A DNA stretch of 64,000 nucleotides from Candidatus Saccharimonadales bacterium (GTDB taxonomy: Bacteria; Patescibacteriota; Saccharimonadia; Saccharimonadales; UBA4665), in NCBI GenBank assembly GCA_036388415.1, contig DASVRW010000002.1:665396-729395 (forward strand), given 5' to 3'. Position numbers and translations under genes: made by a program. The notes below the pieces were generated by a model, which searched no databases, had not been told where the DNA came from, and worked only from the letters and a program-made list of their open reading frames with translations. This document shows positions 51,867 through 61,655 of this stretch, piece after piece (the stretch's first letter is position 1; the number at the start of each line of letters is the position of its first letter).

Positions 51867-53171
51867 TCAGGCCTGCTGGGTATCACTCGGCAGCGGGAAT
51901 GTCAGTGCAAAGGCTATAACTTCGCTGTGAATTGCAGCTAGTTCCGTATCGTCCTCGCGGGCATCTATAGCGCGTTTCATCCAATCAGCTAACGTGGCCA
52001 TATCGTCTTCCGCTAGCCCGCGGGTTGTGATTGCTGGTGTGCCGAGCCGGATGCCGCTCGGACGGAACGGAGGCAGCGTATCGTCGGGGATCGAATTTTT
52101 GTTGAGTGTTAAGCCAATTTTATCGAGAGCTTCCTCGGCAATTTTGCCGTCGATGCCAAAGCTTTTATGTATGTCTGCCAATATAAGATGATTACTGGTG
52201 CCGCCAGTTACCAAGGAAAAGCCCCGTGATTGCAATTCATCAGCCAGACGAGCGGCATTTTTGACCACCTGCGCGGCATATGTCTTAAACTCGGGCTGTA
52301 GGGCTTCGCGGAATGCAACGGCTTTGGCAGCAATGATATGCTCATGCGGACCGCCTTGCATACCGGGAAACACAGCTCGGTCGATGAGCGTTGGAATGTT
52401 TTCCAACGTCTTGTCAGGAGCTTTGAGCGGGTTACCGACGGTACCCATAGACAGAATGAGCCCACCGCGTGGACCGCGCAGCGTCTTGTGTGTTGTTGTC
52501 GTGATGACATGAAATCCGTAATCAAATGGATTTTTGGCGACACCCGCAACGATCAAGCCGGCAATGTGAGCCATATCAGCCATCAGCAGACAGCCGTCGA
52601 TCGATTTGCCGATTTCTGCGAACTTTGCATAATCCAGTTCTCTCGGATAGGCACTGAATCCAGCCAGTATAATCTTCGGCTGATGCGTCCGGGCCAGCTC
52701 AGCCAGCTCGTCGTAGTCAATTTCGCCAGTTGCCGGATCTTTCATTTTGTAACGAATAAAGTTGTACAGCTTGGCGCTGCGCGTCACTGGTGCGCCGTGC
52801 GTCAAATGCCCGCCGTGTCCGAGGTCCATCGCCAGCACCGTGTCTCCCGGTTCAAGCCAGGCGCTGTAGACTGCCTCATTTGCCGGCGCACCAGAGTGCG
52901 GCTGGACATTGGCATGATCTGCTCCGAACAGCTGCTTGGCCCGCTCGATAGCGATCCGTTCGACTTTGTCGGTATTTTCCTGCCCGCCGTAGTAGCGTTT
53001 GCCCGGATAGCCCTCAGAATATTTATTCGTAAAGACGCTGCCCATGGCGGTGAGTATGTCGCGGCTGACATAATTTTCAGATGGAATCAGCTCTAAGCCT
53101 TCGCGTTGGCGTTTTTCTTCGGCAACGATCAAATTTCTAATGTCGCTGTCTTGCATATCATCAATATTCAT
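51867..53171 (-). CDS. glyA: serine hydroxymethyltransferase
   Basis: PLP Lys lies in TTTTHKTLRGPRGGLIL; the N-terminal PSENYVS, YPGKRYYGGQENTDKVE and NVQPHSGAPANEAVY are canonical GlyA. It makes glycine and methylene-THF from serine. 434 aa. A purine-rich AGGGGATT site lies before the ATG. Convergent with murB. Confidence 0.95.
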   Translation of the reverse strand: MNIDDMQDSDIRNLIVAEEKRQREGLELIPSENYVSRDILTAMGSVFTNKYSEGYPGKRYYGGQENTDKVERIAIERAKQLFGADHANVQPHSGAPANEAVYSAWLEPGDTVLAMDLGHGGHLTHGAPVTRSAKLYNFIRYKMKDPATGEIDYDELAELARTHQPKIILAGFSAYPRELDYAKFAEIGKSIDGCLLMADMAHIAGLIVAGVAKNPFDYGFHVITTTTHKTLRGPRGGLILSMGTVGNPLKAPDKTLENIPTLIDRAVFPGMQGGPHEHIIAAKAVAFREALQPEFKTYAAQVVKNAARLADELQSRGFSLVTGGTSNHLILADIHKSFGIDGKIAEEALDKIGLTLNKNSIPDDTLPPFRPSGIRLGTPAITTRGLAEDDMATLADWMKRAIDAREDDTELAAIHSEVIAFALTFPLPSDTQQA

Positions 53172-53368
53172 AGCAATCCCCTATTTACAGTAATTTATTT
53201 GAATGTGCAGTGAGCAAAGAGAATTAAACCATATTTCCATTGTAGCAAGCTTGCTGCCGGAGCGTGGAAGATCTATACTTTACACAGACATACGTAGACA
53301 TAAGCAACTAAAATTTTAGCAATAATTATCCTTGCGGCTACATATCATATATGGTAATATTAAGCCAT

Positions 53369-54892
53369 ATGGATAGTACAAACGAAAAAATTGGTCAACT
53401 TATTGCTCATATAAGGCAAGAACGTAACATTACTCAAGCGGAATTTGCCCGGCGGCTCAAGACATCGCAGTCGGCTGTCAACCGCATGGAACACGGCAAA
53501 CAAAATCTGAGCCTCGAGACACTCGGTCGTATCAGCGACGTACTGAACAAACAGCTTATCAGCGTCAATGGTGGCGGGTCGATGAACCTCAAGATCGAAG
53601 GCGGCCACGAATTATCCGGTGAAATTACGCTCAAAACCAGCAAAAACGCCGCCGTCGGTTTGCTCTGCGCATCACTACTGAACAAAGGTGTTACTAAGTT
53701 CAAATCTTTTCCGCGGATCGAAGAAGTCAACCGCATCATCGAAGTCCTCGAAAGCATGGGCGTCAGCGTCAAATGGCTTCCGGGTAATGACCTGGAGATC
53801 CGCCGGCCTGCCGAACTCAAACTCGACAAGATAAACGGCGTTGCGGCTCGTAAGACCCGCTCGGTTCTCATGATGATCGGGCCACTGCTCCACGACTACG
53901 AATCGTTCAAGATTCCTTACGCTGGCGGTTGTAAACTTGGAAGTCGCACAGTAGCGCCGCATCTGTATGCTCTCGAAGAGTTTGGTGTTTCTATCGCTGC
54001 AACGACCGGCAATTACCAAGTAACCGTCAACAAAAAGCCAGCTGGCCGCATCGTGCTGTACGAGTCCGGGGACACAGTTACTGAAAATGCCTTGCTGGCC
54101 GCTGCCCGCACACCCGAAGAAACTATTATTCAATTCGCCAGCGCCAATTATATGGTGCAGGACGTCTGCTATTTCCTGCAGAAACTCGGCGTCGCTATCG
54201 AAGGCATCGGCAGCAGCACGCTCCGCATCAAAGGCGTCAAAGACATTAAGAAGAATGTCATATTTGCACCATCTGAAGACCCGATCGAAGCCATGTTCTT
54301 TACGTCGGCTGCCGTCACCACCAACTCGAGCATCACCATCCGGCGTGTCCCGATCGACTTCATGTCTCTCGAACTGCTCAAACTCCGCAAAATGGGCCTC
54401 AGCTTCGACGAAAGCGACCGCTACAAAGCAACCAATGGCAAAACTGACCTAGTCGATCTGACAATTCACAAGCACAATGGCAAGCTCAAAGCTTTGACGG
54501 AAAAGATTCACGCCAATGTCTACCCAGGCCTCAACCAGGACAATCTGCCGTATTTCGTCCCAATCGCTGCCGTCGCAGCCGGCCGCACCCTGATACACGA
54601 CTGGACATACGAAAACCGCGCTATCTACTACACCGAAATGACCAAAGTCGGTGCCTCGGTCGAACTGGCAGATCCACACCGCGTATACGTCCAAGGCCCA
54701 ACCAAATTCCGATCGGCCGATGTCGTCTGCCCGCCTGCCCTGCGCCCGGCCAGCCTGCTGCTCATCGGTATGCTAGCCGCGAGTGGCACCAGCATCCTGC
54801 GTAATGTCTACACCATCAACCGCGGTTATGAAGACCTCGCCGAACGCCTTAACTCACTTGGTGCTCAGATATCTGTGTTGCACGAGCTTTAG
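53369..54892 (+). CDS. murA: HTH-fused UDP-GlcNAc 1-carboxyvinyltransferase
   Basis: Residues ~1-65 form an XRE-type HTH (IRQERNITQAEFARRLKTSQ-SAVNRMEHGKQNLSLETLGR). The MurA domain starts at MNLKIEGGHELSGEI, with conserved KNAAVG and the catalytic Cys in AGGCKLGSRTVAPH (fosfomycin-sensitive type). It catalyses the first committed step of peptidoglycan synthesis. The ATG is 53369; a TAATAT hexamer ends 9 nt earlier. The regulatory fusion suggests autoregulation and, to my knowledge, is typical of Saccharibacteria. Confidence 0.92.
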   Translation: MDSTNEKIGQLIAHIRQERNITQAEFARRLKTSQSAVNRMEHGKQNLSLETLGRISDVLNKQLISVNGGGSMNLKIEGGHELSGEITLKTSKNAAVGLLCASLLNKGVTKFKSFPRIEEVNRIIEVLESMGVSVKWLPGNDLEIRRPAELKLDKINGVAARKTRSVLMMIGPLLHDYESFKIPYAGGCKLGSRTVAPHLYALEEFGVSIAATTGNYQVTVNKKPAGRIVLYESGDTVTENALLAAARTPEETIIQFASANYMVQDVCYFLQKLGVAIEGIGSSTLRIKGVKDIKKNVIFAPSEDPIEAMFFTSAAVTTNSSITIRRVPIDFMSLELLKLRKMGLSFDESDRYKATNGKTDLVDLTIHKHNGKLKALTEKIHANVYPGLNQDNLPYFVPIAAVAAGRTLIHDWTYENRAIYYTEMTKVGASVELADPHRVYVQGPTKFRSADVVCPPALRPASLLLIGMLAASGTSILRNVYTINRGYEDLAERLNSLGAQISVLHEL

Positions 54893-55051
54893 ATCTGTAT
54901 ATTCGAACCAGCCCTAAACCTGATCGGTCGGATTATCAGCGCCCCAATCTTGATTTAACCACGAGCATAATAACAGTTTCTTACTATACTTGTATTTTTG
55001 TATAATTTGTTGTACATTAGTATCAACGTTATATGTTGAGAGGTTAATGTC
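54893..55051 (+). promoter_or_regulatory. intergenic promoter region of the second GT2
   Basis: TATAAT at 55001-55006 predicts a start near 55013 and a ~39-nt leader with GAGAGG before the ATG. The -35 region is poor. Confidence 0.5.
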
Positions 55052-56530
55052 ATGCGGTCGTACACGGCGGCTCCTATTATTATGCGAAACGCGGTATTTT
55101 ACCTGCCACGTTTTCAGTCAGATCGAATATCTGCGAAAAACATTCAATATATTCCGCGGGTAGCTACACCTTCTCGGCGACCCATCACATACTCCACTAA
55201 TCGTTCCAATGCGTCACGGCATACAAAGTCTATGACGATCAACCGACAATTATCAGCCGGTCAAGAAACATATACCACATCATACAAAAGCATAAATGAA
55301 CCATTGTTGACTTATAGTACAACTTATGATAATATAATAAACGATACCGAGATGCGATTCAGGGAAGGTGCGGACAATGATGGTATGTCTGATGTCATGT
55401 CAGAGAATCCCACTGCTCCGCTGCCTAAACAATCGGCCGACGATGAATTAAATAATGGAGATGTGACAATGGCACGTGCAAAAAAATATCCACTTCTTAT
55501 TGGGCTTATATCTTCAAAAAACCCAGTGCCAGCACTTGTTTTGACTGTACAATCCTTATTTGAAGGTGGCGCTGCTCGCGTCGTCGTTGTGGACGACGGA
55601 TCCGACGATCCCGAATCAATTGCTATTTTTGACCAAGCCGAAGCAGTTGGCGCAAAAGTAATCCATCTCAAAAAAAATGTCGGCAAATCAAAGGCACTCA
55701 AAAGAGGATTCAAAACCTTGCCGAAGAACTGTATTATCGTACAAACCGACGACGATACGCTGGCCGGCAGGCTGTCTGGCCCAGCACAACTTATTATTGA
55801 AGGTAAGGCTGATATCGTTGATATTCGAGTCGAGACCACCAAAACCCATTCCTTAATCGGTGTATTACAAGAGTTTAATTATTGGCTTGTAAATGCTGTC
55901 ACCAAACGCATTCAAGACATTTTCCGGGCACGATTATGGATGTCCGGCGCATCTGTGATGTACAGCTATCAAGCTGGAAAAGAGTTGATTCTTCACGAAG
56001 CCGAAACTATGACTGAAGATACCGAAGGTTTATTCCGGGCTCGAACAAAAGGCTGGAAAGTACGCTATTATGCAAAGCACGACGGCCAATTCCTGACAAT
56101 GGTCCCAGAAGATTTCTCCGGTCTGCACAAACAATGGAAAAGATGGTCTATTGGCAACGGCCAGGTCATTGGAATATATGGAATGGGTGGTGGCAATGCG
56201 CGTATTTCGACTATCAATATTATTTCATGGTTCAATTTACTCGTGTCACCCATACTCGTGTCACTTCAGTTTGGCGCAGCTTCAACTATGCTTTGGGCAT
56301 CAGGCTGGGGAATCATCATGGGATTCATTGGAGCTATCCGTTTGAAGCGCATGCGCGTTATGTTAGTCGGCATGTTTCTTCCATACATTACAGCAGTCTG
56401 GGCGCTCCATGCCTTCCAAGGCCTCCTGCTTGCATATTGGCGCGCCCGTTCAGGCGTCAAAACCTCTCTGACATGGGTATCTCCGAAGCGTACCACTATT
56501 GATGTTGATGCCATGCCGCTACAATCATAG
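55052..56530 (+). CDS. processive GT2 glycosyltransferase, NodC/PgaC-like
   Basis: GT2 motifs: VVVDDGSDD (~179), TDDDT (~231), TEDTE (~320) and KQWKRW (~359), with three C-terminal membrane helices. This order fits hyaluronan/chitin/PNAG synthase-like enzymes. About 139 N-terminal residues are basic, Ser/Thr-rich and unmatched. An internal ATG at 55469 with GGAG upstream starts right at the catalytic domain and may be the true start. The polysaccharide deacetylase gene follows 29 nt later, suggesting partly de-N-acetylated polymer production. Confidence 0.85.
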   Translation: MRSYTAAPIIMRNAVFYLPRFQSDRISAKNIQYIPRVATPSRRPITYSTNRSNASRHTKSMTINRQLSAGQETYTTSYKSINEPLLTYSTTYDNIINDTEMRFREGADNDGMSDVMSENPTAPLPKQSADDELNNGDVTMARAKKYPLLIGLISSKNPVPALVLTVQSLFEGGAARVVVVDDGSDDPESIAIFDQAEAVGAKVIHLKKNVGKSKALKRGFKTLPKNCIIVQTDDDTLAGRLSGPAQLIIEGKADIVDIRVETTKTHSLIGVLQEFNYWLVNAVTKRIQDIFRARLWMSGASVMYSYQAGKELILHEAETMTEDTEGLFRARTKGWKVRYYAKHDGQFLTMVPEDFSGLHKQWKRWSIGNGQVIGIYGMGGGNARISTINIISWFNLLVSPILVSLQFGAASTMLWASGWGIIMGFIGAIRLKRMRVMLVGMFLPYITAVWALHAFQGLLLAYWRARSGVKTSLTWVSPKRTTIDVDAMPLQS

Positions 56531-56559
56531 ACAACATAATCCCTGAAAGACAGATTCAC

Positions 56560-58758
56560 ATGCTCAATAAACTCCAACAACGTTCATTCTACCGACTACT
56601 GACTGGTTTACTAGTTATAAGCATTACGCTGACACCACTAGCAAGCCGCATGGTGTCAGCAGCAGGTACTAACCTGCTCGCAAATCCATCAGTCGAAACA
56701 CAGCAAGGTGCCGCACCAGTCAGTTGGCGGGCAGACGATTGGGGCACGAGCACCACTCGCTTAGGCGTGACGAACGACGCACGCAGCGGCACATACGCCC
56801 TGACCGTCAGCAGTTCCGCACGTACCAGCGGAGATGCAAAATGGATAGCTGATGCAGTCCCTGTTACTGCCGGCCAAAAGTACATATACACCGATTATTC
56901 TAAAGCATCAGTTACTACGCAGCTCATTGCTGCCTATACTGACGCGAGCGGCGCTGTGTCATATATGTACCTCGGCGACGTGCAGCCGAGTACTAACTGG
57001 CAAGCCAACAGTATTAGCTTTACCGTTCCAGCTGGCAAACAACAAGTTCGCATACTGCATATCTTGGGCACCGCCGGTACGCTGACGACGGATGATTTTA
57101 GCCTGACTGCCGAAGAGCAAGTCGTGCCGCCACCTGCAAGTAGCAATAACATGATCGCCAACCCATCAATGGAAGCGTCAAATGGCAGCGCACCAGCTGG
57201 ATGGCAATCTGATTCTTGGGGCACAAATACTGCGAGATTTACTTACCCTACCAACGATGGTCGCACGGGAACATCAAGCGCAAGCGTTCAAATCAGCAAT
57301 TACACTGATGGCGATGCAAAATGGTATTTCACGCCCGTCAGCGTCCAGCCAAACACCGCCTACAACTTTAGTGATTACTATAAATCAACCGCAACAACAC
57401 ACTTGGTCGTACGTTTTGATGACGGCGCGGGCAATTATACCTACAGCTGGCTCACGAGCCCGGCCCTTGCTAGTAGCTGGACGCAGCTGAGCGCCAGCTT
57501 CACTACACCGGCCGCCACCAAGTACGCTACAGTACTGCACGTCCTGGCAGCAAATGGAAGTTTACAAATGGATGACGTAGTACTCAAGCCAGCCGTACAG
57601 ACGACTCCGCCACCCGTTTCGACAAACAGCATGCCGAATCCATCATTCGAAACAGCCAACCCCAATAATCCAAACTTGCCTGATGGTTGGCAACCTGGCG
57701 GTTGGGGCACAAACTCGGCAAGCTACAGCTACCTTACGGGTGGGCATACCGGCTCTCGAAGTGCAAAAGTCCAGATCAATTCCTACACAAATGGCGCTGC
57801 TTACTGGCGCACGGCAGCTGTACCGGTAACCGGCGGACAGCTGTACGATTTTACAGATTACTACCAATCCGACGTATCGACTGAGATCGACGCCACAATA
57901 ATTATGAAGGATGGTAGCTACCGTGATGTTTATCTTGGCACAGCATTCAAAAGTCCGGACAGCTGGACCAAATACCAGCTGCAGTTCATGATTCCTGCCG
58001 GTGCAGCTTCCATTATTATCTATCACGTTATTTACAGTGTTGGCTACGTGACAACCGATGATTACAGTCTGTCACCGTTCAGCTATCAAGGTTTCGATAA
58101 AGCCATGGTTAGTATTACCAATGATGACGGTTTTGCCAGTCTGTACACTAACGGCTTGCCCGTGCTGCAAAAATACGGCGTACCGATGACCGCCTATGCT
58201 CTGTCCAGCTACATTGACGCACCAAAGTATATGACGACAACTCAACTGAAGAGTCTCGCAGCAGCGGGCATAGAAATCGGTTCGCACTCAGTGGATCATG
58301 CCGATCTGACGCAGCTGTCGGCCACAGCCCAAGACGCTCAGCTAAGGTCATCCCAGACAACGCTCCAAAACCTGCTTGGCTTGCCTGTAACAAATTATGC
58401 TGCTCCATACGGAGCCTATAATCAGCAGATAGTCAGCAGTGCTCAAAAGTACTATCAGAGCTACCGCGGCGTCCAGTCAGGCTACAATGCCCGGAACAAT
58501 TTTGACATCATGAATTTGCGGGTACAAAACGTCGAATCGACAACTGCTGTGTCCGACATACAAAATTGGCTGCAGCAGGCCGCCGTTACTAAAACCTGGT
58601 TGATTCTGGTGTATCACGAAATCGATGCCAACCCTGTTGATGCAACCCACAATACAATGCCAGCCAACTTTGATGCTCAAATGGCAGCGGTCAAAAACAG
58701 CGGCTTGACGCTCAAAACTGTTTCTCAGGCGTTAGCCGAACTCAAACCGCAACTTTAA
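56560..58758 (+). CDS. secreted polysaccharide deacetylase with three CBM-like modules
   Basis: Signal peptide (LLTGLLVISITLTPL, cut after MVSA) and three tandem ~155-residue jelly-roll modules of CBM4/9-like type, each opening NPS(V/M/F)E and containing a W...DxWGT pattern. A C-terminal NodB domain follows, with motif 1 ITNDDG (~519), motif 2 GSHSVDH (metal His pair, ~573), motif 3 APYG (~614, lacking the usual Arg) and motif 5 LILVYHE. It would bind and de-N-acetylate the polymer made by the upstream GT2. Confidence 0.88.
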   Translation: MLNKLQQRSFYRLLTGLLVISITLTPLASRMVSAAGTNLLANPSVETQQGAAPVSWRADDWGTSTTRLGVTNDARSGTYALTVSSSARTSGDAKWIADAVPVTAGQKYIYTDYSKASVTTQLIAAYTDASGAVSYMYLGDVQPSTNWQANSISFTVPAGKQQVRILHILGTAGTLTTDDFSLTAEEQVVPPPASSNNMIANPSMEASNGSAPAGWQSDSWGTNTARFTYPTNDGRTGTSSASVQISNYTDGDAKWYFTPVSVQPNTAYNFSDYYKSTATTHLVVRFDDGAGNYTYSWLTSPALASSWTQLSASFTTPAATKYATVLHVLAANGSLQMDDVVLKPAVQTTPPPVSTNSMPNPSFETANPNNPNLPDGWQPGGWGTNSASYSYLTGGHTGSRSAKVQINSYTNGAAYWRTAAVPVTGGQLYDFTDYYQSDVSTEIDATIIMKDGSYRDVYLGTAFKSPDSWTKYQLQFMIPAGAASIIIYHVIYSVGYVTTDDYSLSPFSYQGFDKAMVSITNDDGFASLYTNGLPVLQKYGVPMTAYALSSYIDAPKYMTTTQLKSLAAAGIEIGSHSVDHADLTQLSATAQDAQLRSSQTTLQNLLGLPVTNYAAPYGAYNQQIVSSAQKYYQSYRGVQSGYNARNNFDIMNLRVQNVESTTAVSDIQNWLQQAAVTKTWLILVYHEIDANPVDATHNTMPANFDAQMAAVKNSGLTLKTVSQALAELKPQL

Positions 58759-58761
58759 ATC

Positions 58762-60168
58762 CTAGTGCGCCGTATCGTAGAGCCAGATGCCAATTCCGGC
58801 GGCGGTCGTATCTGCAGCAAACGAGCTGAAGGCAGCGGCCGACGCCGCGTTGTCGCCCGGGCTATGCCAGTATGACCAATCAATGCCTTCGCTAAGATCG
58901 GCTTTGTTTTCGGCGAACACGTGAATAGCCACTGTGAAGCCCTGCGCTTTTGTCAGAATTGCCTGCTGCGTAATCCCCTTTAGCATGATCTGCCTATCTG
59001 CAGCCACCATCGACACAGTTGCCTTAGGCTGGCCCGCATAGATCCGGCCGAAAGTGCCGGAATTTAACCAGATTGCATTGACTCCCAGGTAGCGTGCTGC
59101 CTCGACCGCCAGATCACTTCTCAAAAATATTTTCGGATCATACAAAGTGCTTGGCGGCTGGTTGGCAGGCCCTGCCCATGGAAAGCCCTGGATACCAAAA
59201 CTGTCGATCAAACCCTTTGGAATACTACGCACATAGGGCACTAGACTGGCGTAGCTGCCCTGCCCCCATGTCTCACCGACTGGATATGTTTTACCATCTA
59301 GCATCAAAGCTGCCTGACTACCAGGAAAATGCTGCTTTAAGCTTGACGCTGTCCGCGTAACAACCTGGGCGTAGATTGTCGGATCTGTCGTACTCCACAC
59401 TGGTAAATTACCTTCTGGCAAAAATACCCATGTTCCCATTTCCGTACTGGTAACCCCTGCCGACTGCAATGCTTTGAAGTAGGTGTCTACCGCTCCGTCA
59501 TACGCCCCGCTTCCGTACGCACGCAAATCAAGCTTGGCACCTTGCAGATCATTCGGTTCCATAAAAACCAGCGGCGCAACACCGGCACGGGCAAATGCCT
59601 TCAATACACCGGCTATCCCGGCCGCACTGGTATGTGCCTGCTCGACTGTGCTCGGAGTCGGGACGAAAAATGATACTTTGCTGGCGACAGCACCGCCGCA
59701 CAACTGTTCGTACTCAGCTAATTTGCGCAGTTCAGGCACCGTTGATGAGCTTAATCCAGCATGTTTGGGGCCGTAGCCAGTACAGGCTACGTTCTTGACA
59801 GCAGCACCTTGAGCTGCGGATTGCTGGCTGGCGGCAGCTCTTTCCGTTGCGGCCGTAGAAGGTAGAGGCGGCTTTTCATTTGGGGCACTTTTGGGTGACT
59901 GCCCCTTTTTGATCGTCGGCATAGCAGACGAGCTATCGTCACTAGACTGACTGTTTGCCCCGAAGCCGAGCGCTTGTAAAATCGTATTTCTTCCTGGATG
60001 CATTGCTATTCCTATAGTTAATATCAGTACAATCGGCAAAAATATACTGAGTCTTGTGCGGTAATTAAGGGGCAGCCGACGCATCAGTCCTTTATGTATT
60101 CTCTGGCCGTATCTATATACCATGCTGATCTTATCATAAAGCATAAATTGGCGGAGACGCAATTTCAT
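58762..60168 (-). CDS. membrane-anchored putative TIM-barrel glycosidase
   Basis: A 468-aa protein: basic N-terminus, signal anchor (IFLPIVLILTIGIAM), Ser/Pro/Ala linker to ~125, then an alpha/beta-barrel-like domain with SKVSFFVPTPS, APLVFMEPNDLQGA, TWVFLPEGN, FGIQGFPWAG and AIHVFAENKADL. Acidic strand ends (MEPND, LPEGN) could be catalytic, but no GH family is certain. TATAAT on the minus strand ends 7 nt before the ATG (leaderless). It sits between a deacetylase and a GH16 gene, which supports a polysaccharide role. Confidence 0.6.
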   Translation of the reverse strand: MKLRLRQFMLYDKISMVYRYGQRIHKGLMRRLPLNYRTRLSIFLPIVLILTIGIAMHPGRNTILQALGFGANSQSSDDSSSAMPTIKKGQSPKSAPNEKPPLPSTAATERAAASQQSAAQGAAVKNVACTGYGPKHAGLSSSTVPELRKLAEYEQLCGGAVASKVSFFVPTPSTVEQAHTSAAGIAGVLKAFARAGVAPLVFMEPNDLQGAKLDLRAYGSGAYDGAVDTYFKALQSAGVTSTEMGTWVFLPEGNLPVWSTTDPTIYAQVVTRTASSLKQHFPGSQAALMLDGKTYPVGETWGQGSYASLVPYVRSIPKGLIDSFGIQGFPWAGPANQPPSTLYDPKIFLRSDLAVEAARYLGVNAIWLNSGTFGRIYAGQPKATVSMVAADRQIMLKGITQQAILTKAQGFTVAIHVFAENKADLSEGIDWSYWHSPGDNAASAAAFSSFAADTTAAGIGIWLYDTAH

Positions 60169-60267
60169 GTCTTTATTATAAGGCTTATGCTATCTATAAA
60201 CCACACGCATGTAAATTATACAGCGCCGCCATTACCTTATTATCAGTTGATCTGGGCAGTATGACAA

Positions 60268-61368
60268 CTATTTTTGATTGATGTACGGGTAGTACTGTAT
60301 TGACTCTACGCGCAATGAGGCCGGCAAGGCGTCACGGTCGATGCCATCAATCGGGAAGTTTTTTCGGTCCTGTCCGGCCCATGTTCCGCCCATGGCAATA
60401 TTTATAATCAGATAAAACCGCTGGTCGTATGGCCATGATCGATAGTCAGCGCCAGCTGGCTTGGCATACGAGAAAAATGTTTTGCCATCAACCTTATACG
60501 TCAGACTTGTTGGCGTCCACTGCACTTCATAGTTATGAAATGTTGTATCATTACCCGGAATTTTAACTGTATTAAAGTAGGTTCTATCGACACCATTACT
60601 GTCATACGACAGTGAGTGAGCCACGCCGTAAACGACGTTCGGTTGTCGGCCAATGGCCTCGGCGATGTCAATTTCCCCATCTGCCAAATGACTTGATTCG
60701 GTTGGTGAAATCAGGGCTGCGTACTTGGGTTGACTCGGCAACATCCATATCGCCGGCCACGTCCCCGTGGCTTTTGGCAGCTTAGCACGCACGACAATCC
60801 TACCGTATAAAAAGTCTTGTTTTGTCTTGGTATCGATTCTAGCCGAGGTATACGGCGCTCCCGGCTGCGCGCCATTCCGTGCTTCCAGCACAAGGCTACC
60901 ATTTTCAATTCGGACATTTTGCGGACTAGCAGTATATATCTGCTGTTCCTCGTTCGTCCCCGAGCGTCCTTTGAATATATTTAAAAATCTTTCGCTTACT
61001 GACCCATTAGCTGCTTGTCTATAATCGAGCACAAAACTCGGACAAGTAGCAAAATCCTGTGTATGACTCGGCGCGCTGGCAGTACATTTAGGTACAGTGG
61101 TGTCGCTGTATACGCTATCGTCTGGGACGAGCAACATCGTGGCCCCACCTGAAGATGAGAATATGGCAGATACCTTACTGACGATAGTGTCACGGACGAC
61201 ATCAAACGGCACAAACATGGCAAACGTGGCCACTGCCAATATAGCAGTTACGGCAACAGCCTTGAGGAATACAGCTATCTTTTGGCGATACGTTCGCAAG
61301 CTCTTGCTTCCAGTGCGGATTCGAGGGAATAGCCGCATAACACTACTCCGCATAAGCACTATGTTCAT
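60268..61368 (-). CDS. GH16 family endoglucanase-type enzyme, membrane-anchored
   Basis: The GH16 catalytic signature E-x-D-x-x-E is present in DGEIDIAEAIG, preceded by TWPAIWMLP and followed by HNYEVQWTPTSLTYKVDG and NIAMGGTWAG, typical of beta-1,3(-1,4)-glucanases or related enzymes. A signal anchor (AVAVTAILAVATFAMFVPF) and a ~50-residue linker precede it. On the minus strand TAGTAT ends 7 nt before the ATG. It would trim beta-glucan outside the cell. Confidence 0.9.
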   Translation of the reverse strand: MNIVLMRSSVMRLFPRIRTGSKSLRTYRQKIAVFLKAVAVTAILAVATFAMFVPFDVVRDTIVSKVSAIFSSSGGATMLLVPDDSVYSDTTVPKCTASAPSHTQDFATCPSFVLDYRQAANGSVSERFLNIFKGRSGTNEEQQIYTASPQNVRIENGSLVLEARNGAQPGAPYTSARIDTKTKQDFLYGRIVVRAKLPKATGTWPAIWMLPSQPKYAALISPTESSHLADGEIDIAEAIGRQPNVVYGVAHSLSYDSNGVDRTYFNTVKIPGNDTTFHNYEVQWTPTSLTYKVDGKTFFSYAKPAGADYRSWPYDQRFYLIINIAMGGTWAGQDRKNFPIDGIDRDALPASLRVESIQYYPYINQK

Positions 61369-61473
61369 AAATATATACTACATTATTATTGGTTATTTGT
61401 CAATGTTATACAATAAAAAGCTTATTTATAAACTGCACATTCTGAAAAACTATGACTCACACTAGTTTTCTGC

Positions 61474-61479
61474 TATAAT
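61474..61479 (+). promoter_or_regulatory. extended -10 upstream of tRNA-Gly
   Basis: TGC-TATAAT; the predicted start is near 61486, about 80 nt before the tRNA, so a precursor 5' leader is expected. Confidence 0.5.
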
Positions 61480-61566
61480 CGCCCCTGTTATTGCAATATT
61501 GCCATAATAGATATAACTTCGTCTATAACAAGACAAGTTGGCATTCATTTTGCTCGACAAGCACAT

Positions 61567-61641
61567 GCGGGTGTCGTATATCGGTTATTATCCCAGTTTT
61601 CCAAACTGGTGAGCGGAGTTCGACTCTCCGCACCCGCACCA
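61567..61641 (+). tRNA. tRNA-Gly(TCC)
   Basis: Acceptor GCGGGTG with CACCCGC. Anticodon stem CCAGT/ACTGG around TTTCCAA gives TCC. T-loop TTCGACT. CCA is encoded. Confidence 0.92.
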
Positions 61642-61655
61642 TCAAAGCAGGCAAT

